A DNA stretch of 64,000 nucleotides from Xanthoparmelia taractica (taxonomy: Eukaryota > Ascomycota > Lecanoromycetes > Lecanorales > Parmeliaceae). The notes beneath the pieces were generated by a model. It searched no databases. It was not told where the DNA came from and worked only from the letters and a program-made list of their open reading frames with translations. Below are positions 1 to 12,500 of this stretch, piece by piece. The first letter of the stretch is position 1, and every line of letters starts with the position of its first letter. Location of the stretch: positions 1-64,000 of the forward strand of contig JANQBS010000174.1 of NCBI GenBank assembly GCA_033085395.1. Direction: 5' to 3'. A program made the translations under genes and the position numbers.

Positions 1-322
1 CCCCACCCCACCCCACCCCCGCCCAAACCCACCCCCCCGCCCGCCACCCCCCCCCCCCCCCCCCCACGATAAGAGACGATAAACGATAGACAGCAGACAG
101 CAGATAAATAGACGAGTTTTGACAGAGAGTCAAAGGATGATAGGATAGGGGCCATGTGATGAGTTTGCTTGGCTTTGCTTGGCTTGGCTTGGCTTGGCTT
201 GGTTGTGGTATGGTATGGTATGAGTGTCATGAGCGCTGTGATCGCCAAGTAAGTAAAGTAAAGTAAGTAAGTAAAGTAAGTAAAGTATCCAGTGTCAGTG
301 TTCAGTGTTCAGTGTTCAGTGT
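1..322. repeat. Cluster of simple repeats at window start
   Basis: A C-rich block (about 1-66) is followed by short tandem arrays: a TTGGC-type pentamer near 168-202, GGTAT units near 206-221, GTAA/GTAAA units near 246-288 and a TTCAGTG-type heptamer near 295-322. No gene is visible. Each array is a separate microsatellite. Confidence 0.85.
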
Positions 323-339
323 CGGTGTATACGTTTTAA

Positions 340-760
340 AAGATGGGATGAGAAGTGGGACAGAAAGGATGGGATAGAAGAGGAGAAGGGAAGGGAGGGG
401 AGGATAGGGGAGGGGAGGGGAGGGTAGGATAAGGTAGGGTGGGGAGGGTAGGGAGGGAGGGTAGAGGAGGGGAGGGGAGGATAGGAGAAGGTGGGGTAGG
501 ATGGGGGAGGGTAGGATGGGGTAGGATGGGATGAGATGGGGTAGGATGGGATGAAACAGGGTAGATGGGATAGAGAAGGGTAGACCGGGACAGAAAAGAA
601 AAGGGCGGAGGAGGGCGAAATAGAGAAGGGTACTAAGATAGATGGACGTAGGTGGAGAGAAAAGAAGGAGAAAAGAAGTAGAAGCGGGAGTAGTAGCAGG
701 AGCAGAAGCAGAAAGGAAGGCAAAGAAGAAAGGCAAAGGGGAAAGGGGAAAGGGGAAAGG
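340..760. repeat. Polypurine tract, about 420 bp
   Basis: The + strand is almost all G and A (GGGAGGGTAGGATGGG-like units), so the - strand is almost pure pyrimidine. Open frames on the - strand here translate to Ser/Pro/Leu/Phe strings, the expected artefact of a pyrimidine run, and are not called as genes. The tract ends with four GGGGAAA-type units near 737-765. Confidence 0.8.
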
Positions 761-1296
761 GGAAAGGATAGGGGTATATCTACCGGCACCTCAATGACAG
801 ACAGACGAAGAGTCAGAGGGACGGATGGATGCATGGATGCATGGCGAAGGGGGAAGGGGGTATTGAGACGAGGCGTTGGAGGAGAAATCACATGAAGGTG
901 GAAGGAATCATGTTATTTGTTTGGAGGTTCTAGACGTATAGTAGGGCACTGAAGACGAAAGAGCAAATCTCGACTGCAGCAAGCGAGCGAGCAAGCAAGC
1001 AATCAATCAATCAATTGATGCATTGACGCGCATGCTGAAAAGGGTTTTGGCGAGTCGACAAGAGCGGGCAGGCCAGGTGCACAGCATTTCACCATAGAAT
1101 TTTAGTCATGGGATGCGGCATCCAGTGTGCATGAAGAATGATTCTGGAGTCAAGGACCCCGAGTAGTGTTTATTTCACTGCTGCCCTCCAGAAACGCCGA
1201 ACCGGATTAGCCGTCTCCCACCGTTGCATGCCCGCTCAATGCTCAAATGCAAGACCTTCTTCAAATGCAAACCAATAATCTGTAGTAGATGGCATC
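761..1296. other. Intergenic, no gene seen
   Basis: Ordinary-composition sequence with short repeats (GGATGCAT near 826-845, AGCGAGCAAGC and CAATCAAT near 980-1015). It presumably holds the 3' flank of the next gene. No RNA gene or ORF with coding character was recognised. Confidence 0.6.
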
Positions 1297-2436
1297 TCAG
1301 GAGTGTTTGTTGCGGATTCTCCAAAGCGTCAAAGCCCATTCCTCCGAAATCAATTCATCGTCCTCTGCGCGGCGTCTCTTGCGGCCACGACCCTCTTGAG
1401 AACCTTCGTCCCGGCCCCTCTTCCGATTTGGCTTCGTTTCGGGGGAGCTTGGAAGTGGAGTTGGGTACGCTGTATTCCCGAGGTGTCGCTTTGGTGAGAC
1501 ATGCTTCATTACCAAGGTCCCATCACGCAGTCCTTCGTGTGAGTCCGGGATGATAAGTTGCTCTCGGAGCAAAGGTTGCGCATCAATTTCAGACACGTTG
1601 GCGAGGTATTTTGGGGGCGAGTTGGTTGATTGGACATGCTTTAAGCTGGTATGTATCAGCTTTCCTAGGTCCGTAGGACTACGCTCGCATTTCTCCAGGG
1701 TATCCATTGTATGATCGGATGGAATGGGGCAAGCATTTTGGGTCGGGCCTTTTCCAAACTTGCATTTGGGTGTGGTACCATTGCAATCACAGGGAAACGG
1801 TCCGGGAGAGGTTGTGATTCGTGAATGTTCCGCAAACCCTTCGACCGGTGACGGTGGGAATCTGTCACTGGGTCCCGGGGCCTTTCCACTAGGTGGTGAT
1901 GGCGTCGAGATCTCGAGTTCACCAAGCCGAGTTAAGAACCTTCGGGGTGACACGGTGGCCTCTAGCCGTTGTAATCTCGCATCCAAGTCACGCAGCATAT
2001 GCTCCAATTCAATCTTCTGCCTCTCCTCGAAATTCTGACGATCGTCCAGGAGAAAGATGCCACCTTCATCTGTGTAATAGAAGGGGGAAGCAGGAGGAGT
2101 CCAGCTCCTGCACGAATTCTTCGGGCCTCCACATAAGTCCGGGCACTCCTCGCCGGTAAAGGAGCACGGGGAGCTAGAGCCATCATCCGAGCACTCGCTG
2201 TCGACTTCGGATGAGGCTGGTGAGGCGAATCTCAAAGGTGTCATGGTGAGTGCTTGGGGTGTTACAGGAATTGCCTCGCGGTTGGTTGGCATCGGGGCGA
2301 ACAGTTTGAACATAAGGTTGTCTGTTTCCAGTGGGGGAATAGTCTCAAGAATGTCAAATGTCTTTCCAGGAGTTGTAAAGGTATCAGTTGGGTGGGAGTA
2401 AGTGTATAGATGGCTAGTGAGTCGATTATCGTACAT
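1297..2436 (-). CDS. Hypothetical protein with basic nuclear-type C-terminus
   Basis: Single-exon ORF of 379 aa from ATG at 2436. I do not recognise a family. The N-terminal third is Pro/Thr/Ser-rich. Residues ~90-115 carry a Cys/Ser-rich stretch, residues ~135-165 a charged heptad-like segment (ERQKIELEHMLRDLDARLQR) that could form a short coiled coil, and residues ~340-362 a basic cluster (KPNRKRGRDE ... GRKRRR) that looks like a bipartite nuclear localisation signal. The acidic patch EDDE follows and the protein ends with a Trp-containing tail. This suggests a nuclear regulatory or scaffold protein, but function is not shown. It could be one exon of a longer gene; no obvious upstream exon was found. 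Confidence 0.6.
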   Translation of the reverse strand: MYDNRLTSHLYTYSHPTDTFTTPGKTFDILETIPPLETDNLMFKLFAPMPTNREAIPVTPQALTMTPLRFASPASSEVDSECSDDGSSSPCSFTGEECPDLCGGPKNSCRSWTPPASPFYYTDEGGIFLLDDRQNFEERQKIELEHMLRDLDARLQRLEATVSPRRFLTRLGELEISTPSPPSGKAPGPSDRFPPSPVEGFAEHSRITTSPGPFPCDCNGTTPKCKFGKGPTQNACPIPSDHTMDTLEKCERSPTDLGKLIHTSLKHVQSTNSPPKYLANVSEIDAQPLLREQLIIPDSHEGLRDGTLVMKHVSPKRHLGNTAYPTPLPSSPETKPNRKRGRDEGSQEGRGRKRRRAEDDELISEEWALTLWRIRNKHS

Positions 2437-3931
2437 TCCGTGATCGGCCAGTAGCGACAGGTGCTATAGCCTATCATCCGACCGGGCTAACGTATGAGGC
2501 TGGCGTGAGCGTGACCCCCAAGGCTGTAGGGTGCTGTCGCTCCGATAGGGAAAGGAGAGGAGTCGGTGGAAAAGGAGAAGGTAGTTGAAGGAATGAGGTG
2601 AAGTGTGTGCATGAAAGATGATGATGGAAGGTAGAAAGGTGGAAAAAGGCAAACAGGTGATGGGAAGCGCCAGAAAACAAAGGTCAAGGCGTGTGGCATG
2701 GTTTGATGTGAAGTGATTTGGTCTGGTTTGGTTTTGGTCCGGCTTTGACCCTCGTCGGTTAGGTCTACTCCTTAATGAGCTGACCGAAACGAGGCTGTGT
2801 TGAGGTGTTGAGGTTGTACAACAGAACAAAAAAAAAAAAAAAAAAGCGTAAATATCGCTGGCCAGCAAATGTTTCAAAAGAAAATGGAAACAAAAGACAG
2901 TATTTTTTTTATTTTTATTTTTATTTTTTTTCTTTCAGATTATCGCATATCACAGGTTGGGCTATTACTGTACCGCATAGTAGATGTTTGAAGCGATTAG
3001 CAGCAAATATGGGATGTAAGCCTATTTAATATATTATTATAATGATTATGATTATGATTACTGAAGAAGGGCTGGGTTTTCTCGGGTGGTGGGTAAAAGG
3101 TGTAAGGTAGGGTAAGATATAGGTACCCAATAATAATAATGATGATGGAATATTTAATATTTCATGCAATCTCTCAACCTGCAGAAATGCAGGAGCCATC
3201 ACCATCACTCCCGGCAAAAGCACATGGTGACTATGTATGAAAGCGCAATCGTTCCGAGCAGCAGCATACATCATGCATACTTTAATGCGCACTTCACCTG
3301 ATTGATGTTGTTGCTTGTTGTCTTGATTGACTGATTGGATTGATTGACCACGTGGAGTTCATATGAAATACTGTTAACAATTCTTTTTGGTTGGATTTCT
3401 CGGGCGTCTCAGGTGCAGTCTAGAAGGGTTCAACCCCCCCCAGCCAAAAACAACCCGGGCCACCTAACCCTGAATAACCTGGCTAGATCAGGGCTGGTCT
3501 AGGGCCAGGTGGTCCAGCGAACCCCTCTATTGGCACCATATATCTTTGACTTGTCTCACAACTTGCACGCTGCAGGATGAATACATGCTTCATTGTGGAA
3601 ACAAAAGGTGAAAGCAAAATGGATTGCCATGTCCTTCTCACCCTGGACCTGTTCATGTATCAGGGTCATCCATCAAACCCTGAACACCCAGCTCCAACCC
3701 GCTAGCAGTTGCCCTTTCACCCATAGCACCAGCCAATAATACAAGCAAAGCCGGTAAATCATACAATAATTCCGCTTATCAACCGCCCGATACCCTCATC
3801 CCCCGCTGATCCGTCCTCTTCCGTAACATCCGTATTGCTCATCTTGCATTGATCTCTTAAGCCACCATCAAGCTCCGATCTTTTACGGTCTCCACTTCCT
3901 CGTCTTGATGGCCCTGGCCCCTCTGCCCCCG
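2437..3931. other. Long intergenic region
   Basis: Contains the upstream region of the hypothetical protein and the 3' flank of the next small gene. An A-run near 2828-2845 and T-rich tracts near 2904-2935 are present, with an AT-rich GATTAT repeat near 3040-3060. The segment 3460-3512 has a 12-bp imperfect inverted repeat. No coding segment or structural RNA was recognised. Confidence 0.55.
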
Positions 3932-4425
3932 TCACTTGCCAGTGCCCTTGGTCCAGCTTTGCCACATACCGCCCAAGAAGCCGGGTGCCTTGTTTTGTTC
4001 CGCGAAACTGGCCCTACGTGCTGCAGCTGATGCGTCCTCCGAGTTACGCTTTTGGCTGTTGAGGCCTGCGAACTTAGTCGCCGAGGACTGTGGTGGGTAT
4101 ACATGTCAGCATCGTTACCCAAGGTAGCAATAGAGCGATCATTCAAGTGATGAAAAGTGGAGTAGCATTGAATGCGTTGCTAACGTCGAGATTGAAAAAG
4201 GACTTGCTGTGGCTAAGGTAAGAAGCGAGAGAGAGAGTGATGGGGAAGGTGGGATAAGAGAGTGGAGCCAAGAAGATTCAAGAGAAGTCTCACGCGTCTA
4301 CGTTCAGTAGTACTACCACCGCTGCTACCGGCATTGCCAGCATCACTGCTGTTACGCTTGGTGAATGCACCAACACTGCTGCCAATGTTGTTGCTGAAGA
4401 CGCCTTTGTTGCCGGAGTTGGACAT
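3932..4425 (-). CDS. Small conserved-looking protein, two exons, 95 aa
   Basis: Exon 1 is 4425-4294 (44 codons, starting MSNSGNKGVFSNN); intron 4293-4088 (206 nt) begins GTGAGA and ends CTGAC-N13-CAG, with a well placed branch site; exon 2 is 4087-3932. Both joins are phase 0. The product is Ser/Asn/Gly-rich with a basic middle (TERRR) and ends GFLGGMWQSWTKGTGK. The Ala-rich amphipathic middle (SEDASAAARRASFAEQNK) and Trp-containing tail look like a small fungal stress or conidiation-type protein, but I cannot name the family. The spliced reading is much more protein-like than either unspliced frame. The intron is long for this locus, so an extra small exon cannot be excluded. Confidence 0.6.
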
Positions 4426-5078
4426 GACTGCTTCAATCTGTGTTTTGGTATTTGAGAGGAAGATAGGATGGAAGTGAATGTAGAGGAATCAAGGCTTGGA
4501 ATGTCGGGAATGTATTGAGCTTGTAGATGTAGGGCTCTTAATGCGTGTTAGGTAGAAATGATGATGGGGCGAATTAAGGCCAAACACTTTCAAACTGTCT
4601 GCCCCATGAACACTTTAGTCGTGTGCAACGGGTAGTTAACTATTGACGTCATTGATAAAGCCTTTAGATCTCATTTTCCTACTTTACCCCCCCCACCATC
4701 GGGAGACAACCGGCCTAAAACTTAACCCCGCAATCGAATAATACCTTCTTAATAATAATAATAATACCTTACCTTACCTTACTTCTAGGCATCACGAGAT
4801 TAAAGTAAGTCACGAAACAAAAAAGAAAATAGGCTCGCTTCCCGGTAATAAGGTACTTGTAACTTGTAAGCTAAGGGAGGTTGAAGTCTATAATTGATAG
4901 GCTAAGGTACAAAGTAAAAAGAAAAAGAAAAAGAAAAACCATAAGGTCGTCACCAAAAAAAAAAAAAAAAGGCGCGCAAAACCCAATCTCCACATCTCCA
5001 TCCCCATCATCCCATTTATCCCCGTCCCCCTCCCCCCCAACCCCTCCTTCCCCTACCATCAGCCACCTTACTTTATTA
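4426..5078. other. Intergenic between small gene and pyruvate carboxylase
   Basis: Holds the promoter of the small - strand gene and the 3' flank of pyruvate carboxylase. Simple repeats are present: TAA units near 4750-4765, ACCTT units near 4766-4785 and A-rich runs near 4915-4970. No gene seen. Confidence 0.6.
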
Positions 5079-8000
5079 TTACTTCACAATCTTGCATACA
5101 AGATCTTGCCCGTCCACCGAGTCTCCTTCCTTCACCCTCAATTCTGCAATCTTTCCCGAGTGTGGTGCACTGATGACCATTTCCTGCACACTTTCCGTTA
5201 GCAAACACATTCCACCCATAGCAAAACACATCGACAAAAGAGCAGCAATGAACAGGCAGGCAAAACAAACCATCTTCATCGCACTCAACACCGCAACCGG
5301 ATCTCCCTTCTTCACCTCCCCTCCATCGTGCACCCTGACTTCAACCACCACTCCAGACATGGGTGCCCCAACTTGACTGCTGTCGTTGCTGTCCGCCTTC
5401 GGCCTGCTCACATTCTCTACCCCTGCCTTCTTGTCATCCACCGTCACCTGTCTGACCTCCCCGTTCATTTCATAAAACACCTCACGCTGACCAGTCTGCT
5501 CCGACAGCGGCCCAATCGCCAGCAGCTTCAGGATGAGCACCTTACCCCTCTCCAGCTCCACGTGGAACTCCTCACCCACCTCGGGCTTGCTCAGGAAGAA
5601 CCGAGTAGGCAGTACGCTCAAATCACCGTACTTGTTGACAAACTTCCTGTAGTCTTCAAACACCTTCGGATACATGGCGTAGCTTGCCACGTCGCATTCA
5701 GAAGCACTGCCGAATTTGGAATTGATGTCTTTCTTGATCTTGGCAAGGTCCATCGGCTCAAGCGTCAGTCCAGGCCGCTTGTCAAGCTTCCGTCGGCCGC
5801 GAAGAGCGTCGGACCGCAGGGGTTCTGGGAAGCCACCGTATGGCTGGCCCATTAGTCCCTCGAAGAACTCCAGTACCGACCCAGGAAAGTCGAGCTCTTT
5901 GGCCTTCCTCTTGACCCCCTCTTCGTCGAGCTTGTTGGACACCATGAATTGAGCCAAATCGCCAACGACCTTTGAAGTCGGCGTCACCTTGACAATGTCG
6001 CCGAGAAGGTCGTTGGCTTGCTCATAGGCCTTCTTAGTCTCTGCCCATTGCGCGCCGAGGCCCAACTGGGAGGCTTGGAAAATCAAATTGGTCAACTGGC
6101 CACCTGGTATCTCATGCTCGTAGACTTCCGGATCGGGTCCAGTCAGACCGGCTTCGAAGGGAGAATAGAGCAAACGAAGCTGGGCCCAGTAGGTATCGAT
6201 CGCTCGGACGTGATGGCCGTTTAGGCCTGGTTCAAATCCAGTCCCCTCAAGAGATGCCAGTAGAGCGCCAACACTGGGCTGAGAAGTCATACCTGACATG
6301 CTGTCAGTAGCCGTGTCAACGGCATCTGCACCAGCGTATGCACAAGCAACGTAGGTAGCTACTCCTGTACCTGCCGAGTCATGTGTGTGGACATGGATCG
6401 GGATATCTGGATACTTCTTCCTGATTGATCCAATCAGCATTGTCGCGGCTTTTGGCTTCAATACACCGGCCATGTCCTTGATACCAATGATGTGGGTGCC
6501 AATCTTCACTATCTTTTCGATCAAGTCCATGTAGTACTCCAAGTTATACTTCTTCTGGGGATTGAGCATGTCACCACTGTAGCAGACAGTGGCCTCCACC
6601 ACGCCTCCAGCTTTTTGTACAGCCCTGATGCCTACCTCCAATTGATCAATGTCGTTGAGAGCATCAAAGATGCGGAAAACGTCCACACCGTATCTCTTCG
6701 CCTGCTCGCAGAAATGATAGATTGCGTTGTCTGGTAGCGATGAATAAGCAACACCATTAGCGCCTCGGAGCAGCATCTGGAAGGGGATATTTGGGATAGC
6801 TCTTCTCATCTTCCGCAGCCGATCCCAGGGGTCTTCATAGAGGAAACGCATGGCCACGTCAAAAGTAGCTCCACCCCAGCATTCAAGACTGTAGGCGTTG
6901 CTGTAAGCATGACTTGTCTCTTTTGCTATGTTCAAGAGATCCACTGTGCGAACCCTAGTAGCAAGCAGCGACTGGTGGGCATCACGCCATGTCGTATCCA
7001 TGATAAGACATCCTTTGTTTTCCCGCACTGCTTTCGCATATGCAGCAGGACCTTCGTTATCGATGATGTATTTCCAACCTTTGGTGCAAGGTACAGACGT
7101 ATCGATAAGTTTTCCATCATCGTCGTGGAGCTCAGGCATGATGATATCGCCCTTTAACTTGGGCTCGCCAATTTGACCTTTGATGCTACTCCCGTTGACA
7201 GCAACATCTCCAAGGTAGCTCAGCAGCTTCTGTGCTCTGTTTTGGCTTCCGACGAGTCTAAACAGCTCTGGTGTGTCGTCAATGAAGGTAGTCCAGCAAG
7301 TACCATCGATGAAGGTTGGGTGGGTAAGTAGCGATCCGAGGAAAGGGATATTGGTTTTCACTCCACGGATCCGGAATTCAACTAGAGCACGAAGCATCTT
7401 TCTCCGTACAATTTCATAGGTCGAGGCAAGGCATGTGCACTTTACCAGCATAGAATCATAATGAGGGGTGATGATTGCACCAGCAAACCCATTGCCACCA
7501 TCCAGACGTACACCATTGCCGCCAGCGGATCGATAGACCTCGATCTTACCAGTATCCGGAGAGAAACCATTAGCAGGATCCTCAGTGGTGATTCGGCACT
7601 GGATCGCAAAACCACGAGTTGAGATTCGGTCCTGCGTCAAGCCCAACTGTTCCAATGATGCACCCGCGGCTATCTGGATCTGTGCTGCAACAATATCGAT
7701 GCCAGTGATCTCCTCTGTAATGGTGTGCTCGACTTGAATACGTGGGTTGATTTCGATGAAGTAATATCTTTGCTGCTGGTCTACGAGGAACTCTGCAGTG
7801 CCTGCATTTCGGTAGTTCACTGACTTGGCCAACCTGACAGCATCCGACAAGATTTTATCTCGGACCTCAACGGGCAGGTCCTTTGCCGGAGCCAGTTCTA
7901 CCACTTTCTGGTGGCGTCTCTGGACACTGCAGTCTCTCTCGAACAAGTGCACCACGTTCCCTGTGTTGTCTCCGAGGAGCTGGACCTCGATATGCTTCGG

Positions 8001-8809
8001 TCGGTCCAAGAATCTCTCCACAAACACCGTCCCATTACCAAAAGCAGATTTCGCCTCGGACGTAGCTCGCTCAAAGGAGTCTTTCAGGGATGCCTGCTCT
8101 CGTACGACTCTCATACCTCGCCCGCCACCCCCGAATGCGGCCTTGATGATGATGGGAAACCCGTGTTCATCGGTGAAAGATTTGACATCTTCGAACTTTT
8201 CGACGGGACCCTCCGTTCCGGGAACAACGGGTACATTGCATTTAATGGCCAGTTTGCGGGCAGAGACCTTGTCTCCCAAGGAGTCAATGGTTTCGGCGGT
8301 GGGGCCAACAAAGATCAAACCAGCCGCCTCGACCGCTCTCGCAAAGCCCGCATTCTCAGAGAGGAATCCGTAGCCGGGGTGGATCATGTTGACCCCGTGC
8401 TGCTTTGCAATCTTGATGATCTCGTCGCCCGCCAAGTACGCGGCGACTGGAGTGTATTGCCCTCTTTTCCCAATCACGTATGCTTCGTCGGCCTTTTGTC
8501 TGTGCATGCTGAGACGGTCCTCATAACTGAAGACCGCTACCGTCTGCAGCGAGAGCTCGTGGGCCGTTCGGAAAATTCTTATAGGGATCTCACCCCGGTT
8601 GGCAACTACATTCACCCTAGGTCAGCAAAACATGAAGCTGTTCAATGGTGCCATTCACGCAGGGTGTTGAGGGTTTTCTGAAACGCACCCAGAATTTTCT
8701 TCAATTCCATGATTGTTGAATTGGCTCGCATCCTCTGGTGCACTGTATGTTCCTTGCCAGAGTGGCCGGCATCGAAGAATTCGGCATACTTGTCGTCGTT
8801 GTGCGCCAT
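5079..8809 (-). CDS. PYC1: Pyruvate carboxylase
   Basis: Biotin enzyme that carboxylates pyruvate to oxaloacetate, feeding the TCA cycle and gluconeogenesis. In filamentous fungi it is cytosolic, and no targeting sequence is visible here. Three exons (8809-8689, 8605-5271, 5183-5079) give 1186 aa, the usual length. Exon 1 encodes the short tail and RANSTIMELKKIL; the join restores ILVANRGEIPIRIF. Visible in order: biotin carboxylase with the Gly-rich ATP-grasp loop FGGGGRGMRVV and ERDCSVQRRHQ; carboxyltransferase with DTTWRDAHQS, CYSGDML, GIKDMAGVL and the metal-binding HVHTHDSAGTG; the PYC allosteric linker; and the biotinyl domain with AMKM. Intron 1 is 8688-8606 (83 nt). Intron 2 (5270-5184, 87 nt) lies directly after AMKM, is a multiple of three and has no stop, so a naive ORF runs through it. 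Family alignment (AMKM-EMVISAPHSG) says it is spliced. Confidence 0.96.
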
Positions 8810-9557
8810 GTTGTAGAAGACTTGTTTTGGAGCTCCCGCTGTAGAGCGTAGGAGCGAGAAGGCTGTAGATAGGCCAATTGATGACGCGGGAGAAGGAAAA
8901 AATCAGTTAAAGCTGTAGGAAATCTAGGGGGTATCAATGTAGTTATGGTGAGGTGTTCTTAAGCGGTGAGGGAAGAAAGGGAAGAATGGTTGATGGTTGG
9001 GAGGTTGGAGGATGGTGGGGGTTTAGCAACGCCAATGCTTCCAAGAAGGTCTTGGCCGACGACCGACGAAATCCACGGTCCACGGAGCAATGGAGTTACT
9101 TTGCTACTTGCTCTTCCATGCGCATCCGCTTTTACAAATTGCGATAACTAAGTCTTGTTACATGCTTACTCCTCAATACATTACTTGGCACTGTCCGAAC
9201 GTGGAGAGCAGAATGAAAGAGGCAATGCAAAGGGGACGCGCACTCATACCTTGGTCGAGGAATGGCACATCGATACGAACAATAGCATACGATTTCGACG
9301 ACTTTTGCTCTGCTCAATTAAATGCCATTCTATCAAATACACTTTGGAAGCTGATTAACACCTCTTCAAGGCTTGCATGAAACTTGTCCGAGCTAAACCT
9401 TGTCGGTCGGCTCAAGCATGTTGCCACCAACTGCTTTGTATGTTCATGTCGAAGAGCACCCCAAACTGAAACGCGGTTCAATGACTGAGTAAGTGGTACA
9501 AGGTGTGAGACAACGGTTCTGTAGCTGGTAAATGGATCCATAGCGTCGTTAAAGGAC
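8810..9557. promoter_or_regulatory. PYC upstream region and clathrin 3' flank
   Basis: About 750 bp between the PYC start and the clathrin stop, both genes on the - strand. It must hold the PYC promoter and clathrin terminator. No specific operator was identified and small ORFs here lack coding character. Confidence 0.5.
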
Positions 9558-12500
9558 TTAGAAGGCTCGATAGCCGGTGGGTTGAGGAGTTATGCCATTT
9601 GTCTGAGAGTAAGGTGCTGGCATAGAACTGCTTCCTCCTTGCGTCAGCATTAGTCTCGATCCCCCCAGGATGGGCGTGCTGTCTTCCTCCTTCTGCTCTT
9701 TTGCTTCGCGAGCCTTGCGTTCGTCGTTGTCTCTCTTGAGTCCCTCAATTGTTGATGCCTGTTGGCTCATGTAATTGATCATGAAAGGCATGCTGAAGTC
9801 TGTAAGACCATGACGCCAGGACAGCTCCATCACGACGTTGAGGCGGATAAGATCGTAACAAGCATAGAGCATGCCAACGTAGCATTCTCGACTGCCAATA
9901 TCAACAAACTACATTGCCTCAGTAAGTACTATAAAAGCAGTCTTTGAGGTCGGGAGATACTTACGTAACGAAGCAAGTCTTCCACCACATCGCTCTTGCT
10001 GGAGAGCGCCGCCGTCTCAATCGCGTCCTTGTACAGTTTGTCCTGCTTCGACAAGCCTATCGACTTCTCCCATCTCTTATTCTTGCGGTAGATGTTGGCA
10101 GCGATTTGCCGGAAGAAGACAAGCTCATGCTTCTCAAGCCGTGATGCAAGATCCGCCCAGTCGTAATTGTCGTAGTTCTCGACTGAATCACGCAACGTCT
10201 TGTAATCTTCCTCTTCAATTAGCAGATCGTTGATAGCATCATTGACAGTTCTCTTGTTCTGGCTTTGAACATTAAGCAAGAATGGCTTGATGAGGGGGTG
10301 GTCATCAGTCTTCTTGAACATCTTCACCACCCGGTTGACTTCAATACGAGGGGTCAGGGCTTGGAGTAGGTCCGTTAGTAACGTTGGTTGTTGTTCACGG
10401 TAAAAGTTAAGAGCGCGATAGTAGATTTCGAGATTGGCGACTTTGGTGATGATGTCTTTGAAGGAATGATGTTCCCAGGCATCAGAAGAGCGCTCTATCA
10501 TCGCCAAGGCAGCATTATCCCATTCGTCATCGTGACAATAAAGGAAGATCAATTCAGGCCACAGGTGTGCTTCCTCACAAGCACGAATCATCCCAGGCAT
10601 GTTGATACGGGCCCAAAACAACTTGAGATGCTCCATCACCCGGTCAGGATGATATTTGGATAGTACAACGCCAAGGCTTGTGAACATGGCCTTATGGGCA
10701 CGCTCGAGACCCAGCCCGGCCTCGAGCAGAGAGATCAGCTCATCGAAGTAGCCATTGCGCTCGTACTGTTTAACTAGATTTGGAAGCTCTTCGGCATGAA
10801 CAATCAGGTTGAGACCACAGATCTGAGCCAGTCGGAACTCCTTCTTTGCAACGCAAGCCTCGTTGACCTGCTTCCACACTTTGACGCTGTTTGCCTTCCG
10901 CGCACATTCGACGGCTGCTTGGTAGTCTTCCAGATGCACAAGCGTTGTTGCAAGTTTCGCCCAATTCGAGATGCTAGTGAAGAAAATTTTTGCAGCCTGG
11001 TGGTAGCCTTCTTCGTAAGCCTTGTCACCTGAAGCTTCGATATCCGCAACGTTGGAAGAGTGTAAGAAGTCCTCGAGCTCGCTTAGCTGATCGAGTCGAG
11101 CGTAGCTGAAAGCAAGGGCGGTGTCAATGGCTGGCTCTCGCTGAGTCTTCCGTGCCATACGCAGATACTTGACCAATTCTTCGTCTTTGCCAGCGTGAGT
11201 GGCGATGTCGATCACTTCGTTATGATTACTTGGGTCCTCTGCACGGATATAGGATTCAATCGCATCACCAATGCGGAGCCCATCCAGTTGAGCTTTGGCA
11301 ACCTTACTCCAAACTTCTGGTAGTTCGACACGCTCGGCATACTCTTGGGCACGGTCAATGCTGACGATATGTTCAACGAGCACAGCTGTGGCCGCAGCAT
11401 GGTTCTCTTGCTTCTTGTAAATTTCGAAGGCCTCCTCTACCAAGCCTACCGATATACACATGTCGGCTATTTCTTCAGCATTGTAGGCAGAGAGCTGATG
11501 TATGTACTCCATTAGGCGGCCCTTGTCAGCTTTAGCAGCTGTGAGCATAAGCAGATTTTGAAGACTGCCGTTGTCGCTGAACGGAGATGGCTCAAGAATA
11601 ATCTTCTCGAGGAGCTCAATAAGCTCGGCAGGTAGATCGGCATCTAAAAATGCTTTGACGGCGACGGAGACTTTCTCGGGTTCAGTAGACTCGGGGACAG
11701 CGGTCGAAATGACCTGATCGACCAGCGAACGGCGATGGATGTTGTTGCCGTTTAGAACGAAAGCCCAGATCTCGGGATCAGCTCGCTCTAGGAGATACCG
11801 AGCTTGTGCCTTGTACATCGAGTTCTCGTTGGTAATGTTGATAAGCTCAAGATCATTCTGACCTTTTCGGTATGCAATGTATGCGAGGTTTGGGTCCCGC
11901 TTCTCACAGTACTTACCAACAGTCAATGGGTCATACATGTCGTTCTCTTTGAGGAACTTTTCCGGGTTATTGTTGCTGTCGATGTAGATCTTGGCAAGTG
12001 CATTATAGACAGCTTGCTGCTGATTACCGCTGGCAAGAGTAGCTTCGAGGAATGGTAGCAGCAGCTTGAGGCGGTTCCGTGATTCGACTTCGGAAACCAG
12101 ATCGTTGATAGGAATTGAGGCGGGATCGACGGATTGGAGAAGGTTTTTAATGATTGATTCATCGCAATCAACATCAAGGAGTCCACCAATGACAAACGGT
12201 GTTCTTGCTGGATTGACGCGCTGAACGTAAACCTCGATCGACTTGAATTGCTGGTTCTGGTAGAGGTAAAGAACCAGGTCGTGTATGAAGTTGAACCGGT
12301 CGCAGACGATAATCAGTGGCAGTTGCTCCGTCAATCTAGCTTCTTTTAGGAAATTCTTGACCTTTTCCGGGTTATAGAAATTGTTATCTCGGCAAATCCG
12401 CTCGACTTCTGCGGTCTGCTTCATCGCAGTAGCAGCTTCAATGTACTTAAAAACGACCTCTGGATCTTCGCTCAAGTTCACAATGCTGCCGAGATAGTAA

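Noticed and set aside
302..891. Two long - strand frames (Pro/Ser/Leu/Phe-rich)
   Set aside because: They are translations of the polypurine/polypyrimidine tract; no domain, no splice context, biased only by composition.
5184..5270. The 29 hydrophobic codons in pyruvate carboxylase as real protein
   Set aside because: Removing them restores the invariant AMKM-EMV biotin domain and the borders are GTTTGT..GTGCAG; treated as an intron, with retention only as a hypothesis.
7825..8681. 256- and 182-codon + strand frames opposite pyruvate carboxylase
   Set aside because: Antisense shadows of the conserved biotin carboxylase coding region.
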